A stretch of DNA of 34,510 nt, taken from contig JAITAG010000012.1 in NCBI GenBank assembly GCA_031284265.1, positions 1-34,510 of the forward strand, written 5' to 3'. Positions within the stretch are counted from its first letter, which is position 1. Every line of letters starts with the position of its first letter. Positions 1-7,959 of the stretch are shown piece by piece. The position numbers were made by a program, and so were the translations under genes. Under the pieces are notes generated by a model that made no database searches, was not told the origin of the DNA, and worked only from the letters and a program-made list of their open reading frames with translations. The DNA comes from Puniceicoccales bacterium (lineage in GTDB: Bacteria > Verrucomicrobiota > Verrucomicrobiia > Opitutales > LL51).

Positions 1-275
1 GATTACACTCTCTCCCACAAACTCTCTCATCAGATTATACTCTAAATTTTTTACTCAATTACGCACTTACTCACTTAAGCACTTCCGCACTTCCGCACTT
101 CCGCACTTCCGCACTTCCGCACTTCCGCACTTTTAAAAAAACCATGAAATAATTATTTCGAGTTCACAAATTCTGTCAAGGGAAAAACGCAAATTATTTT
201 TGTTTTTTCCGAAAAACTATTCCCGAAAAAAATTTGACAATGGTCCATTCTCCTCCAAAGCTGGAGAGTAGATTG
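1..275. other. Gene-free left edge of the window
   Basis: No convincing coding region, RNA gene or promoter is seen here. The stretch is pyrimidine-rich at first, then holds an octamer microsatellite (81-132), then an AT-rich linker with runs of A and T up to island A. One frame is open from base 2 to a TAA at 134-136. It crosses the octamer array, whose unit length is not a multiple of three, so it reads as low-complexity sequence rather than a gene end. A TTGACA at 234-239 has no -10 at a suitable distance. Confidence 0.5.
81..132. repeat. Octamer tandem repeat, about 6.5 copies of ACTTCCGC
   Basis: Six perfect copies of ACTTCCGC run from 81 to 128, followed by a half copy (ACTT). Bases 63-80 contain decayed CACTTA-like copies. 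The array is uninterrupted, with no spacers, so it is a microsatellite. Such tracts can vary in length by slippage. Here it is not inside a recognisable gene and no promoter spans it. Confidence 0.9.
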
Positions 276-592
276 TCCAGAGGGCTCTGCCCTCTGGACT
301 CCCGCCAGGGGATCCATCCTTTGGACCGGGATTCCGGGCCTGTTCCCCGGGCGTTGCCCGAGGGACAGGCCCGAATGGCCCAAAGGGCCCGCCAGCGGCG
401 AAGCCGCGGGCGGCCCTGACCTTTTGGCCGAGGCGCCGCGCATCGCGCAGCGTCTCGGCCAAGGAAAAATAAAAGTTTTAAACTAGTCCTGCGGCCAATC
501 CATTCGAAGTTTTCGCATGGATTGGCCGCAAAACAGGTCAAGGAACTGTGTTCCTTGCGGGGTATGGGGCGGAGCCCTTTGGCCAAGCCCGT
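276..592. repeat. GC-rich palindrome island A (hairpin mosaic)
   Basis: A chain of hairpins lies between AT-rich flanks. Module M1 is at 276-298 (10-bp stem, loop TCT), M2 at 305-324 (imperfect), M3 at 335-373 (long stem, loop GTT) and M4 at 377-389 (loop AAA). M5 is at about 390-413 (loop GAA, one mismatch), M6 at 424-462 (loop ATC), M7 at 490-530 (14-bp outer stem), M8 at 539-557 (loop TGT) and M9 at 567-577 (loop GGA). The same modules recur in islands B, C and D, in this order in B and in reverse order in C and D. Open frames across the island come from the high GC content and palindromy and are not taken as genes. The island ends about 50 bases before the chosen tilS start. Confidence 0.85.
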
Positions 593-640
593 CCAACAAA
601 ATATTTGACGTGTTTTCTCATTTTGACCATTATTTTTTCG

Positions 641-1984
641 ATGAATCGCATTTGGCAGGCGTATGCGCGGGTTATAAGTTGCGAAATTGGTTTACGGCTG
701 AAGTTTCCCCATGATTTTTTTTCGGACAGGAGGCAATGCATTGCCTGTTCTGGGGGTATTGATTCCGTTTGTCTAGTTCTTGCAACTGCGACGCGATTAC
801 CCGTGCAACAACTGGCAATTCTCCATTACAATCACAATACCAGGAACCAAGAAACGGATGCAGATGAAATGTTTGTACGTCAATTGGCTGACGGATTGGG
901 AATTGATTTTTTTTCCGAAAAGAGATCTAGTGGTGTGGCGACGGAGGAAGCTTTGCGCAGTGCCCGCTATGATTTTTTTTCGCGGACGATGGTCAAATTA
1001 GGAAGTCCGTATTTACTTCTTGCGCATCAGGCCGACGATGTTATCGAAACCATGTTTATGCGTCTAGCCCGGGGAAGTACAGAAATCGCAGCTCCCAAAT
1101 ATCGTCAACCTTTTGCCGATGGGAGCTGCCACCTACGCCCCCTCATTCATATTTTTAAGCAGGAAATTATTGATTTATTTATAAAAAATCAAATCCCATG
1201 GCGTGAAGATTCGAGTAATCGTGAGGATAAATATCTGCGCAATCGCATTCGGAAGCTATTGCCAGAGCTGGATCTTATTTTTGAGGGACGCGATTGGAAA
1301 CGGGGGGTTCTTTTGGCTCATCGCTATTTAGAAGAGGATGCGGCCTGTCTTCAGTCAATGGCGGAAGACCTATGCACGAATGTCCAAAAACTCGATTTGA
1401 GCGGCGTTTCTCACGATGCGATTATTCGTCGGGCCATTCAATTTTGGCTGCGCGATCATTCACTGCTTCGCCCATGCTTTGAGCAAATTTTCGATGCCGT
1501 TATCCAAAATTATTCCGCAAAAATCAGTATCTGTGCCCAAATGTTTGTTGAAATTAATCGGAAAATTTTATGTAAGGTTTCAACTTCAACAAATAATTTC
1601 AAAATTAATTTCAAAAATTGGCTATCGGGAACGCTCTATTTACCTACGGGCCATCAATTAACCCGGGAAATCGTTTCCTTTTCCGCCAAAGACCTGTGTT
1701 CAAAAACACTTAATGCCGCATGTATCTATGTTAATCATGAAAAATGCGAGAAAATTTCAATACGCAGTTGGCAACACGGCGACCGCTATCGACCGATTAA
1801 TGCCCCAACAAAATCGCTGAAAAAACTCTTCGCTGAAAAAAAAATTCCTATGGATCGGCGTTCTTTACTCCCCGTACTTTGCGACGAAGAGGGTTCTATT
1901 ATCTGGGTTCCCCATCTACCGCCCGCCGATTTTGTAAAAGTTCAAAATAATCTTGCGATAAAAATCACTTTTTCGTCGACATAA
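641..1984 (+). CDS. tilS: tRNA(Ile)-lysidine synthase TilS
   Basis: TilS modifies C34 of the CAU-anticodon tRNA-Ile with lysine, using ATP, so that the tRNA reads AUA. The protein (447 aa from this start) has the PP-loop motif SGGIDS at residues 37-42. It also has the family's N-terminal ATPase region (LAHQADDVIETMFMRLARG) and WREDSSNR, and a C-terminal TilS domain (SWQHGDRYRP, KSLKKLFAEKKIP). The ATG at 641 is preferred to an in-frame GTG at 548, because the GTG lies inside hairpin M8 of island A and adds 31 residues that precede the normal start of the family. No clear Shine-Dalgarno sequence is seen. ftsH follows after 35 bases. The same order is common in bacteria and suggests co-transcription. 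Confidence 0.93.
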   Translation: MNRIWQAYARVISCEIGLRLKFPHDFFSDRRQCIACSGGIDSVCLVLATATRLPVQQLAILHYNHNTRNQETDADEMFVRQLADGLGIDFFSEKRSSGVATEEALRSARYDFFSRTMVKLGSPYLLLAHQADDVIETMFMRLARGSTEIAAPKYRQPFADGSCHLRPLIHIFKQEIIDLFIKNQIPWREDSSNREDKYLRNRIRKLLPELDLIFEGRDWKRGVLLAHRYLEEDAACLQSMAEDLCTNVQKLDLSGVSHDAIIRRAIQFWLRDHSLLRPCFEQIFDAVIQNYSAKISICAQMFVEINRKILCKVSTSTNNFKINFKNWLSGTLYLPTGHQLTREIVSFSAKDLCSKTLNAACIYVNHEKCEKISIRSWQHGDRYRPINAPTKSLKKLFAEKKIPMDRRSLLPVLCDEEGSIIWVPHLPPADFVKVQNNLAIKITFSST

Positions 1985-2019
1985 ATAAAAAAATTCGTGG
2001 GGTATAGAGCCATCTTTTA

Positions 2020-4050
2020 ATGACTTCGTTAATTCCGAATAAAAATAATAGTCGCATTCGCTCCCTTATGATTTGGGGAGTTATCATTCTCGTCATGTGT
2101 CTCCTATGGGAGAATTATAGTACGACCATGTCTATTCAGGAGAAATGGACCATTTCCCAAGCTATTGAAGCATCCAAAGCTGGTAAAATTATCAAAGGGT
2201 TTGTCAAATCGGACTCTGCAAAAGGCGAAAAATGGCATACCCTAAGCGGTGAGGCGAAGACGGATACCCCTGTCATTCTTCTCAATGGCCAGACGCGAGA
2301 CTATATCCAATTCGAAGCCGAAGGGAAATTGACCAGTAAACGTTTCGAAGATCTCATGTCATCTTCGGATATCTGGCGCGAAGAATCAAATAACAATCTT
2401 TGGATGTCCATTTTTATCAGTGTCTTGCCCCTACTTATCCTTATCTCTTTTATTTATATTTTCCTTTTTCGTTCCCTAAAAAATGCGAATCGCAGTGCCC
2501 TTATCTTTGGCAAAAGCAAGGCAAAACTCATCGCCAAGGAAAATAATAAAAAAACTTTTAAGGATTTTGCAGGTTACGAGGAAGCAAAAGAGGAAGTGGC
2601 AGAAATCGTCGAATTTTTAAAAAATCCTCAAAAATTTAAAGATATCGGCGCGAAAATTCCCAAGGGATTTCTCATGGTCGGTCCACCGGGGACCGGTAAA
2701 ACTTTGCTTGCCCGCGCCATCGCCGGCGAAGCCAATGTACCCTTTTTTAATGTGAGCGGTTCGGATTTTGTCGAAATGTTTGTCGGTCTCGGTGCGGCCC
2801 GCGTGCGCGATACCTTTGAACAGGCCCGTAAAAATTCGCCATGTCTCGTCTTCATCGATGAAATCGATGCGGTCGGACGCAGTCGCGGAGCCGGTATCGG
2901 TGGTGGCAATGATGAGCGCGAACAAACGCTCAATTCACTACTCGTCGAAATGGATGGCTTCGAAGAAAATAACGGCGTCATTGTTATCGCCGCAACGAAT
3001 CGCCCCGATGTTCTCGATAACGCCCTACTCCGTCCGGGACGCTTCGATCGCCAGGTGGTCATCGATATGCCCGATCTCACCGGCCGCTTCGAAATTTTAA
3101 AGGTCCACGTCGTCCGTTTTAAACTCAAATCCAATATCAGTCTTAAGGAAATTGCCCGACATACTTCGGGATTTTCCGGTGCCGATCTCGAAAACCTACT
3201 CAATGAAGCGGCCATACTCTGCGCGCGCTACAACCATAGGGAAATCGATCGCTCAGAAATTGATGAGGCCTACGATAAGGTCGCCTACGGCCGTGAACGC
3301 CGCAAACTCATGGATCAAAAGGATAAAAAGATTACCGCATTCCACGAGGCCGGTCATGCCATTATTCAAGCCTTTGTCGATACCGGTGACATGCCCGTTC
3401 ATAAGGTGACGATTCTTCCCCGCGGACAAAGCCTGGGTAGCACGATGTTTATGCCCAAAAAAGATATACTCAATTATTCCAAAACGAATATTTTGAACAA
3501 CATTTGCTGTTCCATGGGTGGACGCGTAGCCGAAGAAATTACGTTCAATGAATTGACGAGTGGTGCCGCATGCGATATCAAATCGGCAACTAAATTGGCG
3601 CGAAAAATGGTCTGCGACTGGGGCATGAGTGACCTTGGAACCGTCGCCTACGGCGAAAATCAAGACCACATCTTCCTCGGAAAAGAAATTGCCCGAGATC
3701 AAAATTATAGCGAACAAACGGCCCAGAAAATTGATGCGGAAATCGCTAAAACGATCCAAAACGAATACGAGCGCGCTAAAAAGATCCTCACGGAACACTA
3801 CGCCCTCGTCCAAAAATTGGCGGAAGCACTGCTGAAATATGAGACCATCGAAGGAAAGCACGTCTATGAATTGGTCAAACATGGCGATTTTCGATCGAAA
3901 CTAACGGCCACACGGCGGCGGTCATCGGGTTCCAAAAAGGTCGAAACGGCAATACCTCCGTCCGCCGATGGGGAAAATAAAGAAGAATCAAAAAAAATTG
4001 ATAAAAAGCTTGCAACGGAAAATAAAACCCAAGAAAGAGAATTGGTGTAA
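2020..4050 (+). CDS. ftsH: ATP-dependent zinc metalloprotease FtsH
   Basis: This membrane-anchored AAA+ protease degrades misfolded and short-lived membrane and cytosolic proteins. In LPS-making bacteria it often controls lipid A synthesis. The protein is 676 aa, within the family's usual range. It has TM1 at about residues 13-30, a periplasmic segment to about 125, TM2 at about 128-150, and Walker A GPPGTGKT at about 221-228. Walker B is LVFIDEIDA, followed by the SRH region ([20 protein letters not shown]). The zinc-binding HEAGH starts at about residue 442. The C-terminus is a charged Lys/Glu-rich tail, probably disordered. The gene sits between tilS and marC, with only 6 bases before marC, so the three probably form one transcript. 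Confidence 0.97.
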   Translation: MTSLIPNKNNSRIRSLMIWGVIILVMCLLWENYSTTMSIQEKWTISQAIEASKAGKIIKGFVKSDSAKGEKWHTLSGEAKTDTPVILLNGQTRDYIQFEAEGKLTSKRFEDLMSSSDIWREESNNNLWMSIFISVLPLLILISFIYIFLFRSLKNANRSALIFGKSKAKLIAKENNKKTFKDFAGYEEAKEEVAEIVEFLKNPQKFKDIGAKIPKGFLMVGPPGTGKTLLARAIAGEANVPFFNVSGSDFVEMFVGLGAARVRDTFEQARKNSPCLVFIDEIDAVGRSRGAGIGGGNDEREQTLNSLLVEMDGFEENNGVIVIAATNRPDVLDNALLRPGRFDRQVVIDMPDLTGRFEILKVHVVRFKLKSNISLKEIARHTSGFSGADLENLLNEAAILCARYNHREIDRSEIDEAYDKVAYGRERRKLMDQKDKKITAFHEAGHAIIQAFVDTGDMPVHKVTILPRGQSLGSTMFMPKKDILNYSKTNILNNICCSMGGRVAEEITFNELTSGAACDIKSATKLARKMVCDWGMSDLGTVAYGENQDHIFLGKEIARDQNYSEQTAQKIDAEIAKTIQNEYERAKKILTEHYALVQKLAEALLKYETIEGKHVYELVKHGDFRSKLTATRRRSSGSKKVETAIPPSADGENKEESKKIDKKLATENKTQERELV

Positions 4051-4056
4051 ATCATT

Positions 4057-4701
4057 ATGGAAAATATCGGTTATATTCAAACTTTTGGTGCAATCATCGT
4101 CCAAATTTATCTCATTCTTAATCCTCCAACCGCCATCACGATCTTGTTGGGAATAAGCAAAAATAGTACAACGGCCGAACGCTTACAAGCCGCCAAGCAA
4201 ATTTGTACCATTGGCTGCATATTACTTTTTGGATTTGCCCTTTTTGGCCAAGTGATCCTCAATGATGTCTTTCACATTTCAACGGAAGCCTTCCAAGTTG
4301 GAGGAGGATTGTTTCTCCTTTTCATCGGACTCAGCATGGCTACTGCCAAAAGTTCCGATAGTAATTCCGATGGCGAAAGTAAAGGCAGTCAACAGAAGCT
4401 TTCAGATTTGGTGATTACGCCACTGGCAACACCCCTACTGGTTGGCCCCGGAACCATGACGGCCACACTCGTAAAACGCATGGAATTGCCCGATTCATGG
4501 GCATATACGATTATTTTTTATCTAGCACTTGCGGTGACGATGTTCCTCGTCTATTTCACGTTTGTTCTAGGGTGTAAATTCTCAAAGTACCTGACGCCAA
4601 TGCTTTTGAAAATTATCGAAAAATTAGTGGGTATTCTGTTACTTTGCATCGCAACTTCCTCCATCCTTAGTGGTACAAAAGCCTTCCTACAATCGCTCTG
4701 A
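4057..4701 (+). CDS. MarC family integral membrane protein
   Basis: A 214-aa polytopic membrane protein with about six hydrophobic segments. It has the MarC-family features: an N-terminal segment with LNPPTAITILLGISK, a central VITPLATPLLVGPGTM and a C-terminal KIIEKLVGILLLCIATSSIL. Members are inner-membrane proteins of unknown transport function. An early link to multiple antibiotic resistance in E. coli was not upheld, so no substrate is assigned. The start ATG is 6 bases after the ftsH stop, which implies translational coupling. Confidence 0.85.
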   Translation: MENIGYIQTFGAIIVQIYLILNPPTAITILLGISKNSTTAERLQAAKQICTIGCILLFGFALFGQVILNDVFHISTEAFQVGGGLFLLFIGLSMATAKSSDSNSDGESKGSQQKLSDLVITPLATPLLVGPGTMTATLVKRMELPDSWAYTIIFYLALAVTMFLVYFTFVLGCKFSKYLTPMLLKIIEKLVGILLLCIATSSILSGTKAFLQSL

Positions 4702-4760
4702 GTAAACTTACATCGAAGACGGGAAATGGATAGGAATTCTTGTCACAATTTTTCTACTTT

Positions 4761-4780
4761 TAAAGGCGTAAAAGCCTTTA
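4761..4780 (+). terminator. Small hairpin after marC, possible weak terminator
   Basis: TAAAGGC and GCCTTTA form a 7-bp stem around a 6-base loop, 60 bases after the marC stop. It is not followed by a T-run, so intrinsic termination is doubtful. A pause site or Rho-assisted end of the tilS-ftsH-marC transcript is equally possible. Confidence 0.25.
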
Positions 4781-4846
4781 TGCACACATTCACATGTACC
4801 ATTTTGCATTTATTCGCAATTCATTCAATCTTATACCACAATTCCC

Positions 4847-4874
4847 TTGACTATTTTATCATTTTTTTTATGAC
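4847..4874 (+). promoter_or_regulatory. Candidate sigma70-type promoter for the secretin gene
   Basis: TTGACT at 4847-4852 and TATGAC at 4869-4874 are separated by 16 bases, and the spacer contains a T8 tract. Transcription would start near 4881, leaving a leader of about 35 bases with GGGAG upstream of the ATG at 4917. This is a match by eye only. Confidence 0.4.
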
Positions 4875-4916
4875 TAAGCCCAGTCGAGCTAAAAGCTTGG
4901 CGTTGGGAGTATTGGG

Positions 4917-7655
4917 ATGTGGTTTAATTGTTTTTTATTGTTAGTTGTCATGGGTTGCTACTTTCTGAGTGGAATCTTAGGGTTACACTCCAAATCCCGG
5001 GACAGGGAAGTTATGGAGGTTGAAACGCCTCAAAATGTGGAATGGTCATTTCCCCAAAAGGATTTTGTCCCGGTAAATGGAGCTCAAGTACAACGCTCCG
5101 AATCCGCTAAAGAGGCGAAAGCAAGCGATAAAAATTTCGATGGGAACGAAAAATTCGAAGTTGTTTCTCAAAACCGGGGAAAGGATGCATTTGACGGTGA
5201 TTCCGCCAATGCTACCCCTTCTTCTTCGCCAACAATAACAGAAATTGCCCATCATAGCCCATTGGAACCCGGTGGACTACAACGGTCGCTTTTGGAGAAA
5301 ACCGCCGAGACGATTAACACATTGAAACAAGACCAATCGCCGGTCACACAACCCATGTCTCTTCAAAATTCCTCCTCAGGAAATAAGCCATCCATTGAGA
5401 TTCCACATTCTGCTCCGGATAAAGCGACGGAGAACGCTTCCAACACACTTCCTAATCCCGTAACGCGCTCAGGCGACCACGTGACGACACCTCTTCCTGA
5501 AAAAGTTCCATCCGTAGACCCGCTTTCCTCACATTCCGCCCAAGATAAAGCGACGGAGAACGCTTCCGATCCTAACCCATATATTCCAAACGACGATGCG
5601 GAAAATCTTTCGGACGATGATGCGGAAAATCTTTCGGAATCCCTACAATTATCCCAAAAACGCATTTGTTTCCTATTGCTAAAGGCACGCTCGCTCCTCC
5701 TCATGAATGATTTCGATGAAGCTCATCAAATAATTAAAGTAATCCTAAAATCGGAACCCAATAATGAAAAAGCACTCGCCATCGAAAACTATATTCAACG
5801 ATGCGCCCTCGAAAGAAATGATAAATTCCCCAGTAACGCAACCGAAACACGGGAACAGTTAATCCAAGGCATAAAAGATACCTGGGAATTGCCTCAAATC
5901 GTTACCGAAACAACCAATACACAGAATGATGACGACGATTGGGGTAACGTATTTAAACACCTCCACCAAATTGTTATCCCCAAAATCTCCTTCAATCGTA
6001 CATCGCTTACTCAGGCCATTAATACGGTTTTAGCATTGTCCGAACAATACGATATGGAAAAAAATCAACAAAAAAGTGGCATAAATATGGTAGTTATGCT
6101 CACAAATGCCGAAGCGGAACCAACGCTTACCCTCAATTTAAAAAATATGCCGCTTGATAAAATTTTAAATTTCATCGCAAAATCAACCGCGTATCAATTC
6201 GATATCGAAGATGAAGTAATCGTTTTCCGAAAGGCTGAAGGAATTTTATCGGAAAATTTAATCACCGAATTCTTTAAAATTTCACGCTCCGCCGTCGCTC
6301 GCATGACCGGTATCCAATCGACAAATTCGGATTCCAGCGGCAATAATAGTGATAGTAAAGATAGTAAAAAAACGGATTCCGGTGGCGCCGGAAATCCCCT
6401 CGCAGAAGAAGAACGACTTATTAAAGAATTTTTACAAAAAGCAGGCGTCAATTTTGCTACTATCGCCGGCAGTAATTTGGCCTTCGATGGTTCCCAACTC
6501 ATCGTTACCCAAAGCCTCCGCAATATCAAACGCGTTAAAGAAATTCTTACCCGCTACGAACAGGTCAAACAAGTCGAAATCGAAACAAAATTTATCGAAG
6601 TCCAACAGGGTAAACTCGACGAATTACAATTTGGCTGGAATTCAACATTCCAACATCTTGGTACCGGCACCGATGCAGCCGCTCATCCAAGATCATTTAC
6701 CATCGGAACAATGAACGCCGGTAATGATAGAAGTAATATCAATAACTTGCGCTCCGTTCACGATGCCTTCACCATCAGAAATGAAGCCGGCGGAAAAGGT
6801 ACAATCGCCTTCACAAATGCTACCGGTGCGGAATCAACAGTCGAAATCCCAAGCTCCACCCCTAATGCCCCAGGTGGCCTTAACCTCGGCATATCAGCTA
6901 CAAATCTCGCTAACCTTACCGGCGTGATTAGCGATAAAATTGGACTCAATTTAGCCATCCGCGCCCTAGAACAACAATCGGGCTCCGATCTCATGAGCGC
7001 ACCCAAATTAACCGTCCTCTCCGGAAAAACCGCTAAAATAACCGTCGCCCAAGAATTTATCTACCCAAAAACATACGGCGAAATTTCATCCGAAGTCGGA
7101 ACCGGTGACGCCAATTCCGCAGGCGTAACCATCACAGCCGGTACGCCAAGCGATTTCGAAACGCGTAACGTCGGCGTCGAAATGAATGTTACACCAACCG
7201 TCGAAGAAAATAATTGCATCAGCTTGCAACTCGCTCCAAAAGTTACCGAATTTGAAGGTTTTATCGAATACGGCGGACGTAGTATCGCCATCTCCGGAAG
7301 TACACGGGCCGATCTCCCCCCAGGATTCTACCAACCCATATTCTCAACACGTGAAATTCAAACGGAAGTTACAATCTATGATGGCGCTACAGTCGTAATG
7401 GGAGGCCTGACACGTGAGGAAATTAAAGAAGTTAATGATAAAGTTCCCCTGCTCGGCGATATACCACTAATCGGAAAACTATTCCGCTCAAAAGGCGAAA
7501 CAAATCAGAAAAAAAATCTGCTCATCTTCGTAACCGCCAATATTCTGTCCCCAGGCGGTACTCCAATCCGAATGCAAAATAAAACCCATAAAAAAGAACT
7601 TGTCTATCGCTCCCCTAAAGAAGGCCACTGGAACGTCTTCACCGAAATTAAATAA
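4917..7655 (+). CDS. Amuc_1098-like type IV pilus / type II secretion secretin
   Basis: An outer-membrane secretin subunit of 912 aa. A hydrophobic N-terminal segment (about residues 3-22) acts as signal or anchor. Residues 30-235 are rich in Ser, Asn, Pro and acidic residues and look disordered. Residues 238-300 resemble a TPR hairpin (MNDFDEAHQIIKVILKSEPN). An STN/N0-like fold follows (NLKNMPLDKILNFIAKSTAY), then N-domains with QVEIETKFIEVQQGKLDELQ near 551. The secretin core runs from about 670 to 885 (SDLMSAPKLTVLSG, VMGGLTREE, PLLGDIPLIGKLFRSKG). The overall form matches the Verrucomicrobiota secretins typified by Akkermansia Amuc_1098. The start at 4917 has GGGAG 8-10 bases upstream. 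No pilM/N/O-like genes are next to it, so its machine is encoded elsewhere. Island B begins 4 bases after its stop. Confidence 0.85.
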   Translation: MWFNCFLLLVVMGCYFLSGILGLHSKSRDREVMEVETPQNVEWSFPQKDFVPVNGAQVQRSESAKEAKASDKNFDGNEKFEVVSQNRGKDAFDGDSANATPSSSPTITEIAHHSPLEPGGLQRSLLEKTAETINTLKQDQSPVTQPMSLQNSSSGNKPSIEIPHSAPDKATENASNTLPNPVTRSGDHVTTPLPEKVPSVDPLSSHSAQDKATENASDPNPYIPNDDAENLSDDDAENLSESLQLSQKRICFLLLKARSLLLMNDFDEAHQIIKVILKSEPNNEKALAIENYIQRCALERNDKFPSNATETREQLIQGIKDTWELPQIVTETTNTQNDDDDWGNVFKHLHQIVIPKISFNRTSLTQAINTVLALSEQYDMEKNQQKSGINMVVMLTNAEAEPTLTLNLKNMPLDKILNFIAKSTAYQFDIEDEVIVFRKAEGILSENLITEFFKISRSAVARMTGIQSTNSDSSGNNSDSKDSKKTDSGGAGNPLAEEERLIKEFLQKAGVNFATIAGSNLAFDGSQLIVTQSLRNIKRVKEILTRYEQVKQVEIETKFIEVQQGKLDELQFGWNSTFQHLGTGTDAAAHPRSFTIGTMNAGNDRSNINNLRSVHDAFTIRNEAGGKGTIAFTNATGAESTVEIPSSTPNAPGGLNLGISATNLANLTGVISDKIGLNLAIRALEQQSGSDLMSAPKLTVLSGKTAKITVAQEFIYPKTYGEISSEVGTGDANSAGVTITAGTPSDFETRNVGVEMNVTPTVEENNCISLQLAPKVTEFEGFIEYGGRSIAISGSTRADLPPGFYQPIFSTREIQTEVTIYDGATVVMGGLTREEIKEVNDKVPLLGDIPLIGKLFRSKGETNQKKNLLIFVTANILSPGGTPIRMQNKTHKKELVYRSPKEGHWNVFTEIK
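5406..5636 (+). repeat. In-frame repeats within the secretin's disordered region
   Basis: A 36-base segment at 5406-5441 recurs with a few changes at 5532-5567, 126 bases (42 codons) later. Both encode DKATENAS. Directly downstream, a unit encoding DDAENLS occurs twice head to tail (5592-5612 and 5613-5636). Spacings are multiples of three, so the frame is kept, as expected for slippage or duplication in a linker under weak sequence constraint. Confidence 0.85.
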
Positions 7656-7659
7656 AACC

Positions 7660-7959
7660 CCAGAGGACTCCGCCCTCTGGACTCCCGCCAGGGGATCCAT
7701 CCCATGGACCGGGGTTCCGGGCCTGTTCCCCGGGCAATGCCCGGGGAACAGGCCCGAAGGGCCAAAAGGGCCCGCCCGCGGCGAAGCCGCGGGCGGGAGT
7801 TCCCGCTGCGGCCCAGCCGGGCGAAGAATTCGCCGGACTGGGCCGCAAAAGGAGGTCAAGGAACCATGTTCCTTGCGGGGGCATGGGGCGGAGCCCCATA
7901 AAAAGAGGTCAAGGAGTCTGCAACTCCTTGCGGGTTATAGGGCCCCGGAGCCCCATGGG
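7660..7959. repeat. GC-rich palindrome island B (hairpin mosaic)
   Basis: The island fills the convergent junction between the secretin and M16 peptidase genes. It has M1 at 7660-7680 (loop TCC, one mismatch), M2 at about 7688-7707 and M3 at 7718-7756 (perfect 18-bp stem, loop AAT). M4 is at 7759-7773 and M5 at 7771-7797 (perfect 12-bp stem, loop GAA). M10 is at 7808-7846 (9-bp outer stem, inner GCGAA stem with loop GAA). M8 is at 7857-7875 (perfect 8-bp stem, loop CAT) and M9 at 7883-7899 (perfect 7-bp stem, loop GGA). A second, diverged M8/M9 pair follows (M8' 7910-7930, M9' about 7939-7955). The order matches island A except that M10 replaces M6/M7. The right part forms the 3' end of the M16 gene. 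No T-run follows any hairpin, so simple intrinsic termination is not obvious. Confidence 0.88.

Noticed and set aside
81-132. CRISPR array
   Set aside because: The octamers are contiguous without spacers and no cas gene is in the window.
153-586. Several overlapping open frames of 60-130 codons on both strands in island A (and likewise in B, C and D)
   Set aside because: They run through palindromic GC-rich modules, have no family resemblance beyond each other, and recur wherever the modules recur. They are by-products of the repeat.
548-640. Upstream GTG start extending tilS by 31 residues
   Set aside because: The GTG lies in hairpin M8 of island A. The extra residues include island sequence, and TilS proteins normally begin shortly before the PP-loop.
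3253-3882. 209-codon minus-strand open frame opposite ftsH
   Set aside because: It is a shadow of the well-conserved ftsH protease domain with no independent support.
4726-4944. Small frame (72 codons) before the secretin, ending MTKPSRAKSLALGVLGCGL and a few more residues
   Set aside because: Its end looks like a signal peptide and made me consider a frameshifted secretin start. However, a promoter-like site ends at 4874, past its ATG at 4870, and the secretin ATG at 4917 has its own GGGAG and hydrophobic segment.
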